NCBI GenBank assembly: GCA_028099475.1
Contig: JAOHHF010000001.1
Coordinates: forward strand, 35,926 to 99,925
Length of the DNA stretch: 64,000 bases
Origin: Candidatus Pelagibacter sp.
Lineage (GTDB): Bacteria; Pseudomonadota; Alphaproteobacteria; Pelagibacterales; Pelagibacteraceae
Direction: 5' to 3'
The notes under the pieces are model-generated. The model had not been told where the DNA came from. It saw only the letters and a program-made list of their open reading frames with translations, and did no database searches. Below are positions 53,864-62,988 of this stretch, piece by piece (position 1 is the first letter of the stretch; the number at the start of each line of letters is the position of its first letter). The position numbers and the translations under genes were made by a program.

Positions 53864-55470
53864 GATTTAACTCTTTTTTTACTATGTTTTTTAAAGCTAA
53901 AGCTTTTAGGTCTGCTATTTCTACTTTTAAATTTTTTCTTTCCTTTAAAACCAAAGCTTTTTTTCTCTGAGTCTGAAGATGTATTTGCTGAAGGTTTTCT
54001 TCCAAAATATTTCGGATTATTTGTAAAGCCAGATGGTTTTAAATTATTTTTTTTTGTAAAACTTGATTTTCCTTTAAAGCCAAAGCTTTTTTTCTCTCCA
54101 TCTCTTGATGGTCTTTGTGATCTGTCCTTGCTATAAGATTTTGGTTTATCTCTAAAACTTGATTTTCCTTTAAAGCCAAAGCTTTTTTTCTCTCCATCTC
54201 TTGATGGTCTTTGTGATCTGTCCTTGCTATAAGATTTTGGTTTATCTCTAAAACTTGAAGATCTGTCTTGTCTACCTTTTCCAAAAGATCTTTTTTCATC
54301 TCTAGCTTTTCTTTTTTTATTATTAGGCCCCTTACCTCTTCTTTTATTTTTTGAGTCTCTTCTTAAACTACTAGGTGCTGATTTGAAATTTGGGTCAATT
54401 AATTTATTTATAGAATTCCACATCGATCTATCATCAGGTGTTAAAAAGGTTAAGGCAGACCCTTCAGATCCTGCTCTTGCAGTTCTTCCAATTCTATGGA
54501 CATAATCCTCTGGAACTTGAGGTAGATCGTAATTAATTACATGTTGAATGAGAGGGATATCTAGCCCTCTAGCAGCAACGTCTGTTGCAATTAAAATTCT
54601 CTTCAATCCTTTTCTAAAAGAATTAATAACACGATCTCTTTTGCTTTGACGAAGGTCTCCATGAATAGCATCAGCTGAATGCCCCTCCTCTTTAAGTTTT
54701 TTAACCATCTTATCGGCACCCCTTTTTGTCTTAACAAAAACTAGGATAGAACCTTTTCTGGCTAAAAATTGATCAATTAATTCATCGTACTTATTTTCTT
54801 TAAAAACTTGAAGAGTTTCTTGTTTAATCTTTGCAATTGGGACGGAAGTTGCTCCTGTGGAAATTCTTTCAGGTTTATTCAGGTATCTATCTGAAATTCT
54901 TAAAATATTTTGAGGCAAAGTTGCTGAAAATAATAATGTTTGATGATCTTTTGGAACAAATTTTAAAATCATTTCAATTTGTGGGGTAAATCCCATATCT
55001 AGCATTCTATCGGTTTCATCTAAAACCAAATACTTTGTGGCTGATAAATTTAAGCTTTTTCTTTTTAGGTGGTCATTAATTCTTCCTGGAGTTCCAACTA
55101 TTATTCTAGATCTATTACCTAATTGTCTAAGCTGTTTTTGCATCGACTCACCACCAATGAGTAAAGCTGATTTAATATTTATTTTATCACTTATAATGCT
55201 TTTAATTGCCTCCATTACTTGAGTAGCTAGTTCTCTAGTTGGACACATAACTAAGGCAAAAGCATTTTTATCTAAGATTAACTTATTAATTAACGGAATA
55301 CTAAAGGCCAGGGTTTTCCCTGTCCCCGTTTGTGCGGTTCCTAAAATATCTTTTCCTTCTAAAGCAGCAGGTATCGCCATACCCTGAATAGGAGTTGGTT
55401 TTGTAAAGTTCATTTTTTGCAATGAATTTTTTAATGAGTCTTCTATTTTGAGTAATTTAAAATTTTCCAT
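53860..55470 (-). CDS. rhlE: DEAD-box RNA helicase (RhlE-like) with repetitive basic tail
   Basis: DEAD-box helicases unwind short RNA duplexes in ribosome assembly and RNA decay. The 536-residue protein has the nine-motif core in its first 370 residues: Q-motif FTKPTPIQGMAIPAAL, motif I AQTGTGKT, motif II DETD (a variant of DEAD), motif III SAT, and motif VI HRIGRTARAGSEG. The last 165 residues are a Lys/Ser/Arg-rich tail with the FKGKSSFRDKPKSYSKDRSQ type repeat, present twice identically. Such tails bind RNA or ribosomes. It is divergent from typA over a 177-bp gap in which I find no clear promoter box. Confidence 0.94.
   Translation of the reverse strand: MENFKLLKIEDSLKNSLQKMNFTKPTPIQGMAIPAALEGKDILGTAQTGTGKTLAFSIPLINKLILDKNAFALVMCPTRELATQVMEAIKSIISDKINIKSALLIGGESMQKQLRQLGNRSRIIVGTPGRINDHLKRKSLNLSATKYLVLDETDRMLDMGFTPQIEMILKFVPKDHQTLLFSATLPQNILRISDRYLNKPERISTGATSVPIAKIKQETLQVFKENKYDELIDQFLARKGSILVFVKTKRGADKMVKKLKEEGHSADAIHGDLRQSKRDRVINSFRKGLKRILIATDVAARGLDIPLIQHVINYDLPQVPEDYVHRIGRTARAGSEGSALTFLTPDDRSMWNSINKLIDPNFKSAPSSLRRDSKNKRRGKGPNNKKRKARDEKRSFGKGRQDRSSSFRDKPKSYSKDRSQRPSRDGEKKSFGFKGKSSFRDKPKSYSKDRSQRPSRDGEKKSFGFKGKSSFTKKNNLKPSGFTNNPKYFGRKPSANTSSDSEKKSFGFKGKKKFKSRNSRPKSFSFKKHSKKRVKS
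54058..54249 (-). repeat. Two identical 96-bp tandem repeats inside rhlE
   Basis: The blocks 54058-54153 and 54154-54249 are, as far as I can read, identical base for base, and the first 9 bp recur a third time at 54250. Each block is 96 bp, 32 codons, so the reading frame is kept. It encodes a 32-residue unit beginning SFRDKPKSYSKDRSQ and ending KSFGFKGKS. Identity at all synonymous sites indicates a recent duplication or ongoing slippage/recombination. Confidence 0.9.
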
Positions 55471-55647
55471 TTAATGATTTAGAAGTTTTGATGTTGATTC
55501 TATGTTGCTTCTAATTTTATTGCGATATCTATATGTTTTTAAAACAATCACAAGAAATGAATTCTTCATTAAAGTCCTTTTAACCAGTAAATATTGTCTT
55601 TTTTTAATTTTTCAAATCAAAGAATTAATGTATAAGAGCCACAATTT

Positions 55648-57474
55648 ATGAGCAATAACATCAGAAACATCACAATCATTGCACACGTTGACCATGGTAA
55701 AACAACCATGATCGACAATCTAATGAAGCAAAGTGGTTCGTTTAGAGACAATGAAGTTGTTGATGAAAGATTAATGGACTCAGGAGAGTTAGAAAAAGAG
55801 AGAGGGATCACTATTCTAGCAAAGCCTGCATCAATTAATTGGCAAGATTCTAGAGTAAATATTATAGACACACCTGGTCACAGAGATTTTGCTGCAGAAG
55901 TAGAGCGTGTATTAAGTATGGCAGATGGCGCATTACTACTGATAGATTCTGCAGAAGGTGTAATGCCTCAAACAAAATTTGTATTAGCTAAAGCTCTCAA
56001 ACAAGGATTAAAGCCAATTGTTGTAATTAATAAATTAGATAAAGCTGATCAAAGAGCTAACGAAGTATTAGATGAAACTTTTGATTTGTTTGTAAGTCTA
56101 GATGCTAATGAAGAACAATTAGATTTTCCAGTTTTATATGCAAGTGGAAGATCTGGCTGGGCAAGTAAAGAGGTTGACGGTCCTAGAGAAAATCTCCATC
56201 CCTTATTGGATTTAATAATTGAGCATGTTAAACCAGCTGAGCTAGATAAATCTAAACCTTTTGCTATGTTGTCCACACTTTTATATGCAGATAGCTTTTT
56301 AGGAAGAAGTTTAGTTGGAAGAATATCCCAAGGAACAGCAAAGGCTAATCAACCTATCAAAGCAATAAATCTTAAAGGTGAAAAAGTAGATGAAGGTAAA
56401 CTAACTAAAATTTTTAGATACGAAGGAACAAAAAAGGTTCCAATTGAAATAGGTGAAGCGGGAGACATTGTTGTAATTGCAGGATTAGAAAAAGCTAACG
56501 TTGCAGATACAATTTGCGATCCTGAATTAAATGACCCTATTCCTGCAACTCCAATAGACCCACCTACTATGTCTATTACGATAAGTGTTAACAGTTCACC
56601 TTTGGCTGGAACTGAAGGAAAAAAACTAACAAGTACACAAATTAGAGATAGATTGGTTTCAGAAGCTCAGAATAATGTTGGTATTACTTTTTCTCAAAAT
56701 GCAAATGTAGATTCATTTGTAATAAGTGGTCGAGGAGAATTAATGCTTGAGATTTTACTTACGCAAATGAGACGTGAGGGTTTTGAAATGACAGTAAGTC
56801 CTCCAAAAGTACTTTACCAAAAAGATGAGGCTGGCAATAAGCTTGAGCCTATTGAAGAAATCACTGTTGATCTTGATGAAGAATATTCTTCAAAAATAAT
56901 TGACTCAATGAATAGAAGAAAAGGTAAACTTCTAGACTTAAAAGATACCGGAAAAGATAAAAAAAGACTTGTTTTTCACGCACCAACAAGAGGCCTAATG
57001 GGTTACACAAGTAGATTTTTAACTTTAACGAAAGGAACTGGTGTAATTAATAGAATTTTTCATGGTTATGGAAAGTTTGAAGGTGAAATGGACGGAAGAA
57101 AAAATGGTGCTTTAATTTCAATGTCGACTGGAAAAGCTGTAGCATTTGCAATATTTAACCTCCAAGCAAGGGGTGAAATGTTTGTAACTCATAATGATCC
57201 TGTTTATGAAGGAATGATTGTTGGTTTAACTCCAAAACCTGGCGATATGATTATAAATGTTATGAAAGGTAAGCAGCTAACAAACATGAGAACTCAAGGA
57301 ACAGATGAGAATGTTGTTTTAACTCCAGTAAGACAGATGTCTATTGCAGAACAATTGAGTATGCTAAATACGGATGAAGCTCTTGAAATAACACCAAAAT
57401 CTTTGAGATTAAGAAAGGCTATTCTTAACCCTCATGATCGAAAAAGAAGTGAAAAGTCTGGAACTGCAGCTTAA
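55648..57474 (+). CDS. typA: Translational GTPase TypA/BipA
   Basis: BipA is an EF-G-like GTPase involved in ribosome assembly and stress or cold adaptation. The 608-residue protein has IAHVDHGKTTMIDNLMKQSG (G1) near residue 10, the switch region ERGITILAKPASI, DTPGHRDFAAEVERVL (G3) near 73, INKLDKADQRANEV (G4) near 128, then domain II, III, V and the C-terminal BipA-specific domain ending KSLRLRKAILNPHDRKR. Its stop interlocks with the stop of the YczE-like gene in a shared TTAA. The 177 bp upstream also serve the divergent rhlE. Confidence 0.97.
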   Translation: MSNNIRNITIIAHVDHGKTTMIDNLMKQSGSFRDNEVVDERLMDSGELEKERGITILAKPASINWQDSRVNIIDTPGHRDFAAEVERVLSMADGALLLIDSAEGVMPQTKFVLAKALKQGLKPIVVINKLDKADQRANEVLDETFDLFVSLDANEEQLDFPVLYASGRSGWASKEVDGPRENLHPLLDLIIEHVKPAELDKSKPFAMLSTLLYADSFLGRSLVGRISQGTAKANQPIKAINLKGEKVDEGKLTKIFRYEGTKKVPIEIGEAGDIVVIAGLEKANVADTICDPELNDPIPATPIDPPTMSITISVNSSPLAGTEGKKLTSTQIRDRLVSEAQNNVGITFSQNANVDSFVISGRGELMLEILLTQMRREGFEMTVSPPKVLYQKDEAGNKLEPIEEITVDLDEEYSSKIIDSMNRRKGKLLDLKDTGKDKKRLVFHAPTRGLMGYTSRFLTLTKGTGVINRIFHGYGKFEGEMDGRKNGALISMSTGKAVAFAIFNLQARGEMFVTHNDPVYEGMIVGLTPKPGDMIINVMKGKQLTNMRTQGTDENVVLTPVRQMSIAEQLSMLNTDEALEITPKSLRLRKAILNPHDRKRSEKSGTAA

Positions 57475-58118
57475 TTGAATATTTTATCCACTAAATAAAG
57501 ACCAAGAGCAACACATGGGCCTATTCCAAAAGCAAATAATATAGTTCCAATTCCAATTGTTCCCCCTAAATACCAACCAAAACTTACCACTGAAATCTCT
57601 AAAGTTGCTCTAACTGCAGCTATAGGAGAATTTGTAAGTTTTTGTAACCCTACCATTAAACCATCTCTTGGACCTGCGCCTAAATTTGCAACTAAATATA
57701 TGCCTCCACCAATCCCAACTGTTATTACTGAAATGACTGCTAAAATTAATTGATTATTATAGTATGTAGGAGTTGGAACAAATTTGATACAAAGATCAAT
57801 CATTAGTGCAATTATTAGAGCATTTAAAATAGTCGCTATACCTGGTTTTTGACCAAGCGGTATCCATAAAATTAAAACAGTGATACTAATTAAAAACGTT
57901 AGCATTCCAATACTAAGACTTGTGTGCAGAGAAAGCCCTTGAGCTAAAACACTCCAAGGAGAAGCCCCAGTAAAAGAAACAATTAATAATCCTTCACCCA
58001 AGCCAAACAAAATCAAACCAAAACAACAAAAAAATAATGTCAAAAATCTTGGTTTAAAATTATATGGTTTTTCAGAACTCCAATTAACTTTTGGTATTTT
58101 CTTAATTTTTAAAAACAT
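57471..58118 (-). CDS. YczE/YitT-like integral membrane protein
   Basis: The 215-residue protein has about five or six hydrophobic helices and the family features FGLGEGLLIVSFTGASPWSVLAQGLSLHTSLSIG near residues 38-70 and GGIYLVANLGAGPRDGLMVGLQ near 142-163, each with the conserved G-A-x-P motif. This is the YczE/YyaS/YitT membrane family (Pfam DUF161-like). A transport or export role is suspected for relatives but no substrate is known to me. It is a single gene, convergent with typA and divergent from the DUF6134-like gene over 52 bp. Confidence 0.8.
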   Translation of the reverse strand: MFLKIKKIPKVNWSSEKPYNFKPRFLTLFFCCFGLILFGLGEGLLIVSFTGASPWSVLAQGLSLHTSLSIGMLTFLISITVLILWIPLGQKPGIATILNALIIALMIDLCIKFVPTPTYYNNQLILAVISVITVGIGGGIYLVANLGAGPRDGLMVGLQKLTNSPIAAVRATLEISVVSFGWYLGGTIGIGTILFAFGIGPCVALGLYLVDKIFN

Positions 58119-58170
58119 TATTTAATAAATTACTTCTTTTAACTTTAAAGTCTATTAAAGTAATTACTTT

Positions 58171-58851
58171 ATGAAAAAATTTTTATTCTTAATTTTTCTT
58201 TTAACTTATTCCTTTAGTAGTAGTGCTCATATGGCTCACTATAATAAGTTTAATAAAATAGAGATGGAAATTTTAAGGGATGGTGAAGTTATTGGTTACA
58301 ATTATTATTTTTTTAAAAAAGACTCAGACAATACAACTGTTACAAATCAATTAAAATTTACTGTTAAATTATTGGGAGCAACTATTTTTGAAGTTGAAAG
58401 TTATGGTGAAGAAAAATATAATAAAGATAAATTAATTTCTTTTAATTCAAAGACTCGACAAAATAAAAAAGATAAATACGTTGAGCTAAAGTTAAATAAG
58501 AAAGAAAATAATTATAATATTAGAGGTTCATCTTATACAGGTAGTGCATCAATAGAAAATGTGGTTGGAAATTGGTGGAGTCATAAAATTCTTCAAACAA
58601 GATCTCAAATTAGTCCAATTTCTGGAAGTATTAAGGAACAAGTAGTAACTTTTATTGGAAAAGAAAAAATCGAATTATATGGTAAAACACATGAAGTAGA
58701 GCACTTTAAATTGACTTCACGAGATATGTCTATTCCTAAGGACAAAAGATTAAATTTCGATATTTGGTTTGATAAAAAGAATGCTTTAATTCTTAAGGTT
58801 GCTTATTCTCGAATGGGGAACTGGGAATATAGAGTTAAAAAATTTGAATAA
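58171..58851 (+). CDS. Exported DUF6134-like protein
   Basis: The 226-residue product has a signal peptide (MKKFLFLIFLLTYSFSSSAHM) and a beta-rich body with RDGEVIGYNYYFFKKD near residue 35, VVGNWWSHKILQTRSQISPISGS near 130 and a final FDIWFDKKNALILKVAYSRMGNWEYR. I place it in the DUF6134 (formerly DUF3108-like) group of periplasmic proteins; the function is unknown. The context is a lone gene between two minus-strand runs. Length is normal for the group. Confidence 0.7.
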   Translation: MKKFLFLIFLLTYSFSSSAHMAHYNKFNKIEMEILRDGEVIGYNYYFFKKDSDNTTVTNQLKFTVKLLGATIFEVESYGEEKYNKDKLISFNSKTRQNKKDKYVELKLNKKENNYNIRGSSYTGSASIENVVGNWWSHKILQTRSQISPISGSIKEQVVTFIGKEKIELYGKTHEVEHFKLTSRDMSIPKDKRLNFDIWFDKKNALILKVAYSRMGNWEYRVKKFE

Positions 58852-58853
58852 AT

Positions 58854-59825
58854 TTATTTAATAATTTTTTTATAAAGATCATTGGCACTTATCCAGCCAG
58901 CTTCAAGTCTTGGTCCAACAAACCAATCTGCACACACCCCTAAATTCAATGAAGCATTCCAATAACTTTTTATATTTAAAGAATTTGGATTTGATGAATA
59001 TTTCCAACCATGATTTAAAGAAAATAATACTTTAGTTTTTTTAATTCCTGTAAGTTTAAAAAAACGATCAATAAGAGTTTTGGAGTTTATTTTTTTATTT
59101 TCTCTATTTTTATTAATCTTCTTATTTGCCCAACTATGAGTACTTTGTAATGTCCATAAATCTTGATTACTTTTGAACCTTTTTTTACTATTTTCTTTTG
59201 CAGCCCAGCCCAAAATTTTGTCATCAAATAAATAGCTGCTTACATTTTTATTAGTTTTTTTTATTACAAACATAACCGTAATATTAGTATCCATCTTAAT
59301 TTTTTTTCTTATGAATGGAGCTTTTATAAATTTTTTTGATAACTTTGACAATTGAGCAAATGGACAAGTTAAAATTAGTTTTTCATAAACCTTTTTATCG
59401 CCATTAGAAAACGTAAGGGCCCATTTTTTTTTTTTATAGTCAATTTTTTTCAATTCTGTTTGAAAATAACATTTAATGTTTTTTAGAAGATATTTACTAA
59501 TATCATTATTCCCTTTTCTGCCTATTATCTTTAAGTGGTTTTTATTTTCTTTTTTAACTTTATTTAAAAATAGATGGTTTCCACTCCAATTTTTTAATAT
59601 TTTTTTTTTTATTAAAATATTAATAAACTTTTTAAAATCTGAACTTTTAGGTGAAATATATTGAGTTCCATGATCAAATCCTTTAGCTTTATCAAGCCTT
59701 TTAAAAGACGATCTTCCACCTAATCCCCTTGCTTTATCAAATAAATCAACAGAATTTTTTTTACTTAAAAGATTTGCAATAGTTGAGCCCGAAATTCCTG
59801 AGCCAATTACACAGTATCTGCTCAT
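58854..59825 (-). CDS. FAD-dependent amine oxidase-like protein (renalase family)
   Basis: The 323-residue flavoprotein starts MSRYCVIGSGISGSTIANLL with the FAD fold, followed by DKARGLGGRSSFKRLDKAKGFDHGTQYISP near residues 30-60, a segment typical of bacterial renalase-like proteins, and ends with CADWFVGPRLEAGWISANDLY. Substrate is not evident; renalases oxidise isomeric dihydronicotinamides. It overlaps the tldE-like gene by 4 bp, so it is translated from the tldD-tldE message, which could mean it acts on a compound processed there, but that is inference. Confidence 0.8.
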   Translation of the reverse strand: MSRYCVIGSGISGSTIANLLSKKNSVDLFDKARGLGGRSSFKRLDKAKGFDHGTQYISPKSSDFKKFINILIKKKILKNWSGNHLFLNKVKKENKNHLKIIGRKGNNDISKYLLKNIKCYFQTELKKIDYKKKKWALTFSNGDKKVYEKLILTCPFAQLSKLSKKFIKAPFIRKKIKMDTNITVMFVIKKTNKNVSSYLFDDKILGWAAKENSKKRFKSNQDLWTLQSTHSWANKKINKNRENKKINSKTLIDRFFKLTGIKKTKVLFSLNHGWKYSSNPNSLNIKSYWNASLNLGVCADWFVGPRLEAGWISANDLYKKIIK

Positions 59826-61138
59826 TTACCAGCGACGGTCATGCCATCAATCATCATGGTAGGTGAATTAATTGAGTATTTAAATTCTAAATCATTAGCC
59901 AATATAATATTTTTAAACATTTCATTTAAATTTCCGGCAATAGTTATTTCATTTACTGGGTATTTAAATTCTCCATTTTCAATTAAAAAACCATTAGCAC
60001 CTACAGAATAGTCACCAGTTACAAGATTTGTTCCATGACCTATAGTTTCAGTAACATATAAAATTTTTGAATGACTTTTTAACATGTCATCATAATTAAT
60101 ATTTCCATTTTCAAAATAAAGGTTAGTGCTTCCACCACTTCTTCCATTTGATTTTAAGTTTAACTTTTTCCCATTATAGGTATCAACTAGATAATCATTT
60201 AAAATTCCATTGCTTACTAATTTTAATGTGTCTGTTTTTACTCCTTCTGAATCAAAAGACCGTGAGCCCATACCTTTCATTAGATCGGGCTTGTCAATAA
60301 CATTAATTTCATTTGAAAAAACTTGTTGTTCTAATTTATCCTTCAGAAAAGATGTGCCTCTTGCAATAGATGATGCTGAAATTGCACCTGCAAAAGCACT
60401 AAGAAATCCTTTTGAAATTCTTTTATCAAAAATAATACTTAACTTATCACTACCAATTTTTTTAGGATTAAGTTTTTTTATAGTTTGCTCAGCTGCAATT
60501 TTTCCTAGTTCAGACGGATTAAAGATATCATTTAAGTGACATTTGCTTGTAAACTCATAATCTCTTTCCATATTATTTTCATGTTTTGCAACAGCAACAC
60601 AAGAAGCTGTAAATGAAGACGACTTGTATCCGTTACAAAAACCATCGCTATTTGCTAAAATAAAATTTGATTTATCTTCTGTGAAACTAGACTCTGTATT
60701 TATAATTCTTTTATCAATTGAAGCAGCTTCTTCTAATTCTTTTAAATAATCTATTTTTTTATCATTCTCTATATGAGATTGGTCGTATAAATTTAAATCT
60801 TTAATATTTTTTGCTAATAATTCTTTATCAGGCAAGGAGTTAAATTCATCTTCTGGAGTTATTTTTGTAGTTTCGTAACATTTTTCTATTAAAATTTTTA
60901 AATTTTCATCTGATAAATTAGATGAAGATATTGATGATTTTTTTTTACCAATATAAGTTTCTATACCCATGGCCAAACTATCTGACCTATTCGACTCATC
61001 TAAAACTTTGTTTCTGAAATTAACTGTTTCTGAAATTGAGTTTCCGATTGTTACACTTGCATCTGTAGCACCCAACTTTTTTGCAAGATCCAAACAGTAT
61101 GAAGCTTTTGATTTTAAATATTCTTGATCTTTGATCAT
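59822..61138 (-). CDS. pmbA: TldE/PmbA metallopeptidase subunit
   Basis: TldE forms a heterodimer with TldD that degrades unfolded peptides; in E. coli it matures microcin B17. The 438-residue protein carries the family motifs TVNFRNKVLDESNRSDSLAMGIETY near residue 33, KRISKGFLSAFAGAISASSIARGTSFLKD near 235, VDTYNGKKLNLKSNGRSGGSTNLYFE near 320 and NLVTGDYSVGANGFLIENGE near 372. As in other TldE proteins the zinc HExxxH site is absent; it is in TldD. The start is 3 bp after the tldD stop. Confidence 0.93.
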   Translation of the reverse strand: MIKDQEYLKSKASYCLDLAKKLGATDASVTIGNSISETVNFRNKVLDESNRSDSLAMGIETYIGKKKSSISSSNLSDENLKILIEKCYETTKITPEDEFNSLPDKELLAKNIKDLNLYDQSHIENDKKIDYLKELEEAASIDKRIINTESSFTEDKSNFILANSDGFCNGYKSSSFTASCVAVAKHENNMERDYEFTSKCHLNDIFNPSELGKIAAEQTIKKLNPKKIGSDKLSIIFDKRISKGFLSAFAGAISASSIARGTSFLKDKLEQQVFSNEINVIDKPDLMKGMGSRSFDSEGVKTDTLKLVSNGILNDYLVDTYNGKKLNLKSNGRSGGSTNLYFENGNINYDDMLKSHSKILYVTETIGHGTNLVTGDYSVGANGFLIENGEFKYPVNEITIAGNLNEMFKNIILANDLEFKYSINSPTMMIDGMTVAGK

Positions 61139-61141
61139 GTT

Positions 61142-62554
61142 TTAAAGTTTTGTACCACCAACTGTCATTTTATCTATAAGTATTGAAGGTTGTGCTACTC
61201 CAACTGGAACTCCTTGTCCTGCTTTACCACATGTACCAATACCTGGATCCATCATCATATCATTTCCAACCATGGATACTTCTTTTAAAATTGATGGACC
61301 ATCACCTATCAAAGTTGCACCTTTAATTGGTGAGCCAATTTTTCCATTATTTATTTCATAAGCCTCTGTGCAATTAAAAACAAATTTTCCAGATGTAATA
61401 TCCACCTGCCCTCCACCAAAACTCACAGCAAAAATACCTTTATCAACTGATTTAATCATTTCATCTTGTGTATTTTTTCCACTTAACATCATTGTGTTTC
61501 TCATTCTTGGTAAAACAATATGTTTATAACTTTCTCTCCTGCCACTACCTGTTGATCTAGTATTCATTAGTCTTGCATTTAATCTGTCTTGCATAAAATT
61601 TTTTAAAATTCCATTCTCTATTAAAACTGTTCTTTCTGTTGGTGTTCCCTCGTCATCGATAGTTAAACTTCCTCTTCGTTTATCTATGGTTCCATCATCA
61701 ACAATCGTAACTCCTTCACTTGCAACTTTTTGGCCCATCAAGTCATGGAAGGCAGATGTTTTCTTTCTGTTAAAATCTCCCTCTAATCCGTGACCAATAG
61801 CTTCATGAATTAAAATTGCAGGCCAACCAGGTCCTAAAACCACTTTCATTTCGCCCGCAGGAGCTGGCTTACTATCAAGGTTAACTGAGGCTATTCTTAG
61901 TGCTTCTTCGCAAACATTTTTCCAGTTATCATTTTTTAAATAATCATCGTAAGATTGTCTGCCACCAATCCCATAAACACCTGTTTCTTTTCTTCCATTT
62001 TTTTCAAGCATCACCGATACATTAAATCTAATTAATGGACGAACATCAGTTAAGGACTCACCACCTGATCGTATAATTTCAATAGATTTCTGTTCCCCAC
62101 TAAAAGTTGCTGTCACTTGTTTTACTGCAGAATTTTTTTTACGCAGATATTCATTTACGTTATTTAAAACTTCTAATTTTCCATCTAATGTTTTTTGCTC
62201 GATAGGATTTATTGCATCATAAAATTTATTATTAGTTTTTGGAATTTCATGATTATAAGTCCCTTTTATCGACTTAAGGGTAGACTGAAGACTTTTTGCA
62301 GAATTTTTTAATGAGTCTTTTGATATTTCATTGGAATGAGAATAGGCTACAACTTCATCAGAAATAGCTCTAAATCCAAAACCAAGATCGGAACTATAGT
62401 TTGAACTTTTAATTTTATTATCATCCAGCACAATTGACTCTGATTTAGAATCCTCAAAATATAATTCACCATCATCACAATTTTTTAAAGTATTGGATAC
62501 TATTTCATCAACGTCTTTTCTGGTTAAATCTGATTTATCGAAAAAATTACTCAT
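61142..62554 (-). CDS. tldD: TldD metalloprotease subunit
   Basis: TldD is the zinc-binding catalytic subunit of the TldD/E peptidase. The 470-residue protein has the active-site motif PAILIHEAIGHGLEGDFNRKKTSAF (HExxxH) near residue 250 and a later Cys ligand in MDPGIGTCGKAGQGVPVGVAQPS near 435. No microcin-like precursor is near, so a general role in peptide turnover is likely here. It begins the minus-strand run tldD-tldE-renalase-like and diverges from a DCC-type protein with 86 bp between. Confidence 0.95.
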   Translation of the reverse strand: MSNFFDKSDLTRKDVDEIVSNTLKNCDDGELYFEDSKSESIVLDDNKIKSSNYSSDLGFGFRAISDEVVAYSHSNEISKDSLKNSAKSLQSTLKSIKGTYNHEIPKTNNKFYDAINPIEQKTLDGKLEVLNNVNEYLRKKNSAVKQVTATFSGEQKSIEIIRSGGESLTDVRPLIRFNVSVMLEKNGRKETGVYGIGGRQSYDDYLKNDNWKNVCEEALRIASVNLDSKPAPAGEMKVVLGPGWPAILIHEAIGHGLEGDFNRKKTSAFHDLMGQKVASEGVTIVDDGTIDKRRGSLTIDDEGTPTERTVLIENGILKNFMQDRLNARLMNTRSTGSGRRESYKHIVLPRMRNTMMLSGKNTQDEMIKSVDKGIFAVSFGGGQVDITSGKFVFNCTEAYEINNGKIGSPIKGATLIGDGPSILKEVSMVGNDMMMDPGIGTCGKAGQGVPVGVAQPSILIDKMTVGGTKL

Positions 62555-62640
62555 ATACAGTACATAGTTGTTTGTATAAATTTTTCAATGTACCATTTTA
62601 CACATGTACAGTTTAATTCTTATATGTAGAAACTTAAATA

Positions 62641-62988
62641 ATGAAAGTTTACTTTAATAATTCTTGTAAAATCTGTAGAGCTGAAATCAATTTATATAAA
62701 AAAGAAAATATTAAAGAAATTTATTGGGTTGATATAACCAATAATTCAAATGCAGAAAAAGAGACTTCCAAAAATGATAAGGAACTTTTAAGAAGATTAC
62801 ATGTTAAAGATGGGAGTAAAATTATTGTAGGAGCAGAAGCTTTTTTATCAGTTTGGAAAAAAATTCCAAAATATAAACTTTTATATTCTTTTTTTAAACT
62901 TCCAATAATTTTTACAATTTTTAAAATTGGATACGAAATTATTGCTTATTTTTTATATTTGAAAAATAAAAAACAACTTAAAAACTAA
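62641..62988 (+). CDS. DCC-like thiol oxidoreductase (DUF393)
   Basis: The 115-residue protein starts MKVYFNNSCKICRAEINLYKK, a CxxC at residues 9-12 in a thioredoxin-like beginning. DUF393/DCC proteins normally show DGxCxxC; here the Asp-Gly is replaced by Asn-Asn, so it is a diverged member. The remainder, including DGSKIIVGAEAFLSVWKKIPKYKLLYSFFKLPII, agrees with the family, with a hydrophobic C-terminal helix that may contact the membrane. The stop overlaps that of the next minus-strand gene in CTAA. Confidence 0.78.
   Translation: MKVYFNNSCKICRAEINLYKKENIKEIYWVDITNNSNAEKETSKNDKELLRRLHVKDGSKIIVGAEAFLSVWKKIPKYKLLYSFFKLPIIFTIFKIGYEIIAYFLYLKNKKQLKN

Noticed and set aside
54058..54249. Tandem repeats read as a CRISPR array
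   Set aside because: The 96-bp units are directly adjacent without variable spacers, are in frame inside the helicase gene, and no cas gene is near.
54039..54299. Second-frame open reading frame over the rhlE repeats
   Set aside because: It exists only because the repeat unit is a multiple of three and stop-poor; no start signal, and it lies wholly within rhlE in another frame on the same strand.
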